A stretch of 64,000 nt of DNA, taken from contig CM022948.1 in assembly GCA_012931725.1 (NCBI GenBank), forward strand, positions 15,962,135-16,026,134. Reading direction: 5' to 3'. The stretch is from Litsea cubeba (taxonomy: Eukaryota > Streptophyta > Magnoliopsida > Laurales > Lauraceae). The notes beneath the pieces are model-generated. The model saw only the letters and a program-made list of their open reading frames with translations, had not been told where the DNA came from and ran no database searches. Below are positions 61,202-64,000 of this stretch, one piece after another; position 1 is the stretch's first letter; every line of letters starts with the position of its first letter. The position numbers and the translations under genes were made by a program.

Positions 61202-62601
61202 GGGACCGACTCTCCTCATCTGCAGTTGAGGAGAGCCTAAGCTGGAAGCATGTGAAACCAATGTGTGGGCTTAATAGAACGCATCTTAAATTTCCAATGT
61301 CCCCCGCCCTTTCTCATTTCCCCCTTTCTTCTTGTGCAGCAGACCTAATCGTTTAGTTTTCTCTCTGTGATCGTCGTCTCTCCCATCTCGTCTCCCCTTT
61401 TCATTTCCCCTTAAGGCTCTTTAACCACCCATTTACTTTAGTCACAAAACTGATACAATCCAATGGTCACGGTTCTCTAATCAGTGTGAACTTTGAGCTC
61501 TTCACGTCCAAGATAAGACCCATTTGGTGACTGGTTAGATCTTATACATTCCTCCCACCTTGAATAAAGAAGTCGAGCTGCTAATAAAATGCCTGTGGGA
61601 TTAAAAAGTAAAGAATGGCTATTGGCTAATGCAATATGTAGGTAAATTTCCATAGCCTCCCATTTTTTCACTAAATCGTAAACTTTAAACCTCTCCCAAC
61701 TGTCGTTTCTTTCCATAGCCCGCATTGCCAGCCTAGGTCAAAACTTAAAAGAAAAAAGGAAAAAACGGGGGGAAAAAAGAAGAAGAGAAAAACACATAAA
61801 AGAGATTGGCAATTGATCTTGAGTCTTCCAAAAAAATTGGTCGGCGGTCTGAAATCAAACCAAACATGAGGAAATCCATCAATTGATACTCACCTATTTT
61901 TTTTGATCTCACCATAGATCTCTATTTACAAAAAAAATAAAAAAATAAAAAAAAATAGGTTTCCAAAAGAGAGGGATTTCACATACTGTAATGACAGAAG
62001 AAATGAGCAAACATAATACTTACCTCTTGATAAGCTTAGGAGATCGCAAGAAGGGAGGAGATAGCAGGATTTCTCTGTCGCTCTCTCTTTATTTATTTTT
62101 TTCAAATGCAAAGGAGGAGATCGCAGGAGCAGAAATGGGGGAAAGCAGCAGTGAGGTCGCGAAGACGATCATAAATGGGGGCCGCTCGTGATAGGAGATA
62201 GAGCAGCAGCAGAGAGAGACATCTTCTCAGCGAGAGAGAGGGAGAGGCGATGTAGCAGCGAGTTCGATCGCGGGCGAGAGGAAGTGAGATCCTCGTCGAG
62301 ATGGGAGAGAGAGAGATCGCAGTGAGATGGAGATGGAGAGATCACAGGCGAGATGGAGATGGGAGAGAGAGATATCGCACCAGCGAGATGGGAGAGAGAG
62401 AATGCAACCAGCGAGATGGTAGAGAGAGTGCTAAGATGGGAGAGAGAGAGAGAGGAACGAAGATGGAAGAGGGAAATGAAAGGGGGGAAAATGAATCTGC
62501 GCTGGGCAGGGGCCAATTTCATTTTGTCAAGTAGCCACACGCTCTCCTCACATGCTTCCAGCTGAGGCTCTCCTCAACTGCAGTTGAGGAGAGTCGGTCC
62601 C
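61202..62601 (-). mobile_element. Right inverted arm, or an independent 1.4-kb non-autonomous copy
   Basis: Both ends carry the GGGACCGACTCTCCTC terminus in inverted orientation, with TATATATA on each side (61194-61201 and 62602-62609). Bases 61405-62601 are the reverse complement of 52965-54085. Bases 61202-61400 are a different terminal segment. This is the structure of an internal-deletion derivative and supports insertion into the FAR1-like gene within a TA tract. Confidence 0.7.
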
Positions 62602-62609
62602 TATATATA

Positions 62610-64000
62610 TATATCTATCATAGTAAATCTAGAATTCTAGGAATGCCTACATTTTTTAGGTGCACCCCTTAAAATCCTTACCAAATAAAACATAAAACAA
62701 TCTATGCTATCATGGAATGGAACTTAACTCATTTTTATATAGGTTCAGAAGCAATGCCCAAACAGTTACTGACTCATGGCTTCCTCCACCTCCAGGCTAG
62801 CACAAACTCGACTTTGATGGATCACACAATACTTTTACTGGATTAGTCGAAATTTGAGGAATCAGTACAGATTTTTATGGTTAATGTTGTGCACGTGCGT
62901 GCGGACGATTAATTATGCCACATAAGAGAGATGGGGATTTCACTTGGTTCGGCAAAACTGCCTACGTCCACGATAAGAGACTAATGACTCACATCTTGAC
63001 TCTTTCGTTGTGCGGGTGCATGGAGAAGCGCTAAATCTCCAATCGAACAACCATGCCACATAAGAAAGATGTGAGGATTTTATGTGGTTCGGCAAATCGC
63101 ATATGTCCATGGCAAGAGAGCAACAACTCACATCTTGACTCTCTTTTGTGGTGTGTGCTTGATCTCTTTATGTATTTCTTTAGCCTTCTCAGGTCGGGTT
63201 AGTCAGTTCAGGTTGGGTCGGTCCTGACCTGAGAGCAGGAAGCCCAGCAAAAGCCAACAGCCGAGGTTAGCATTATGTCAGCAGGCAGATCAATGACAGG
63301 AAATTATTTTCGTGATATCTTGATTATCCGGAGCTACATCTGAGATCCGTTTGAACCCACGAACTCATTGTGAGTAGATCTATACAATTTTGGAAAGAGA
63401 TTGGCGATCCAATGATCAATAGAGAAGTTTGGATTATCAGAGTGCAGAAAGTTATTTCTGCGATATTGGAGCCATCTAGAATTTGTTTCATCATGCGTGC
63501 TCGTGGTGACTAGATCTACAACATGTTGCAGAAATTTGGTGAAATTGACGGTTGTTTAGTGAGTGATATGGAAAACACTCATTATGTTGTCAATGAAACG
63601 TCAAAGTTCGAAGTGGAGAATTTTGGCAAGAGAAGAGGAACTTTGTGGCAATTCAAAGTTTGAATGTTGGTTCAACATATAAGAGTGTTAAAGAGACTGC
63701 GTACATGTTAGTGAGGTATGGGAAGACATTACTAGTTATTTCCTGGTGGCTCGAGCTGTATGGAATTCAAGATAAGGTGGAGATTGTTGGGTTTATGTCT
63801 TGTATTCTGGGTTTACCGGAGTGGTTTATTTGGTTTGCCAATGATTGGGTTCAAGGTCAAGGGTATTTTGGTCATTGTATCGGAGCTTTTTTAGGGGCTA
63901 AGAAAGCAGAGATTATAAATATAATGTAATCTATAACCCTAGACCTAAGGTGGTGGAATTGTAAAGAGAGTGGGTTCTCATGGCTGTAGACGTAGGCACT
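62610..64000. other. Unassigned repeat-like sequence to the window end
   Basis: A unit with 'tgtggttcggcaaa..tacgtccacg..agagagcaa.aactcacatcttgactct' occurs twice, at about 62915-63010 and 63050-63145. The phrase is common in plant LTRs, so this is probably LTR-derived. A diverged pair of segments at about 63310-63420 and 63460-63545 also looks duplicated. The last open frame (63645-63929, 94 codons) has no motif I recognise and is not called a gene. Confidence 0.4.

Larger units (their letters stand above)
52965..62601 (+). mobile_element. DNA-transposon-like composite with ~1.1 kb inverted arms (GGGACCG ends) enclosing a GRF-finger gene
   Basis: The left end (52965, gggaccggctctcatcaact) and right end (62601, reverse complement gggaccgactctcctcaact) are inverted copies. 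Both abut (TA)n. Homology of the arms extends from the ends through a (CT)n leader to the phrase gtaaatgggtggttaaagag (about 54080 left, about 61410 right). Between the arms lie the GRF-finger gene, solo LTR copy 3, two tandem arrays and a FAR1-like pseudogene. A third terminus in plus orientation at 61202 means the right arm could instead be a separate 1.4-kb non-autonomous copy. Long TIRs suggest a Mutator-like element, but the target duplication is hidden by the TA tracts and no intact transposase is seen. Confidence 0.65.

Noticed and set aside
63645..63929. 94-codon open frame at the window end
   Set aside because: No motif or family recognised and the region looks LTR-derived; left unassigned rather than called.

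Overview
This is plant nuclear DNA. It has AT-rich intergenic sequence, short exons bounded by GT-AG introns, a plant-type 40S ribosomal protein gene, a plant malectin-like/LRR receptor kinase gene, and many degenerate plant retroelements. The species cannot be named. The wording of the repeats and the large solo LTRs fit a woody angiosperm with a big genome, possibly a magnoliid, but that is a low-confidence guess.

Only two intact host genes are clear. RPS4 (eS4) is on the + strand at 12374-16436: five coding exons, 264 aa, with exon 1 carrying only the ATG. A receptor-like kinase lies on the - strand at 30652-19825. I could follow 15 exons with every splice phase closing, giving 930 aa: signal peptide, malectin-like domain, LRRs, one membrane span and an RD kinase. 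A third gene, on the + strand at 54440-54931, encodes a 134-aa GRF-type zinc-finger protein with a C-terminal membrane segment and lies inside a DNA-transposon-like structure.

The rest is repeat-derived. 1-4136 is a decayed Ty1/copia element on the - strand, cut by the window edge. 4190-5100 is a decayed RTE-type LINE. 6995-10869, 44527-48369 and 54985-59130 are three solo LTRs of one very large LTR family (3.8-4.1 kb), each with its own 5-bp target duplication. 33027-33652 is a complete Cassandra-type TRIM with a 5S-rRNA-like segment in its LTRs. L1-type LINE fragments lie at about 24600, 34650 and 41520, an RTE 3' tail at 31200, and a tRNA-derived SINE at 42246. Foldback/MITE-like elements lie at 15382, 33970 and 49766.

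The most unusual block is 52965-62601. Two inverted arms of about 1.1 kb with GGGACCG ends, both set in (TA)n, enclose the GRF gene, a solo LTR inserted in its 3' flank, two tandem arrays and a broken FAR1-like gene on the opposite strand. The other notable signal is a 55-57 codon reading frame kept open, with the same stop region, in all three giant LTRs.
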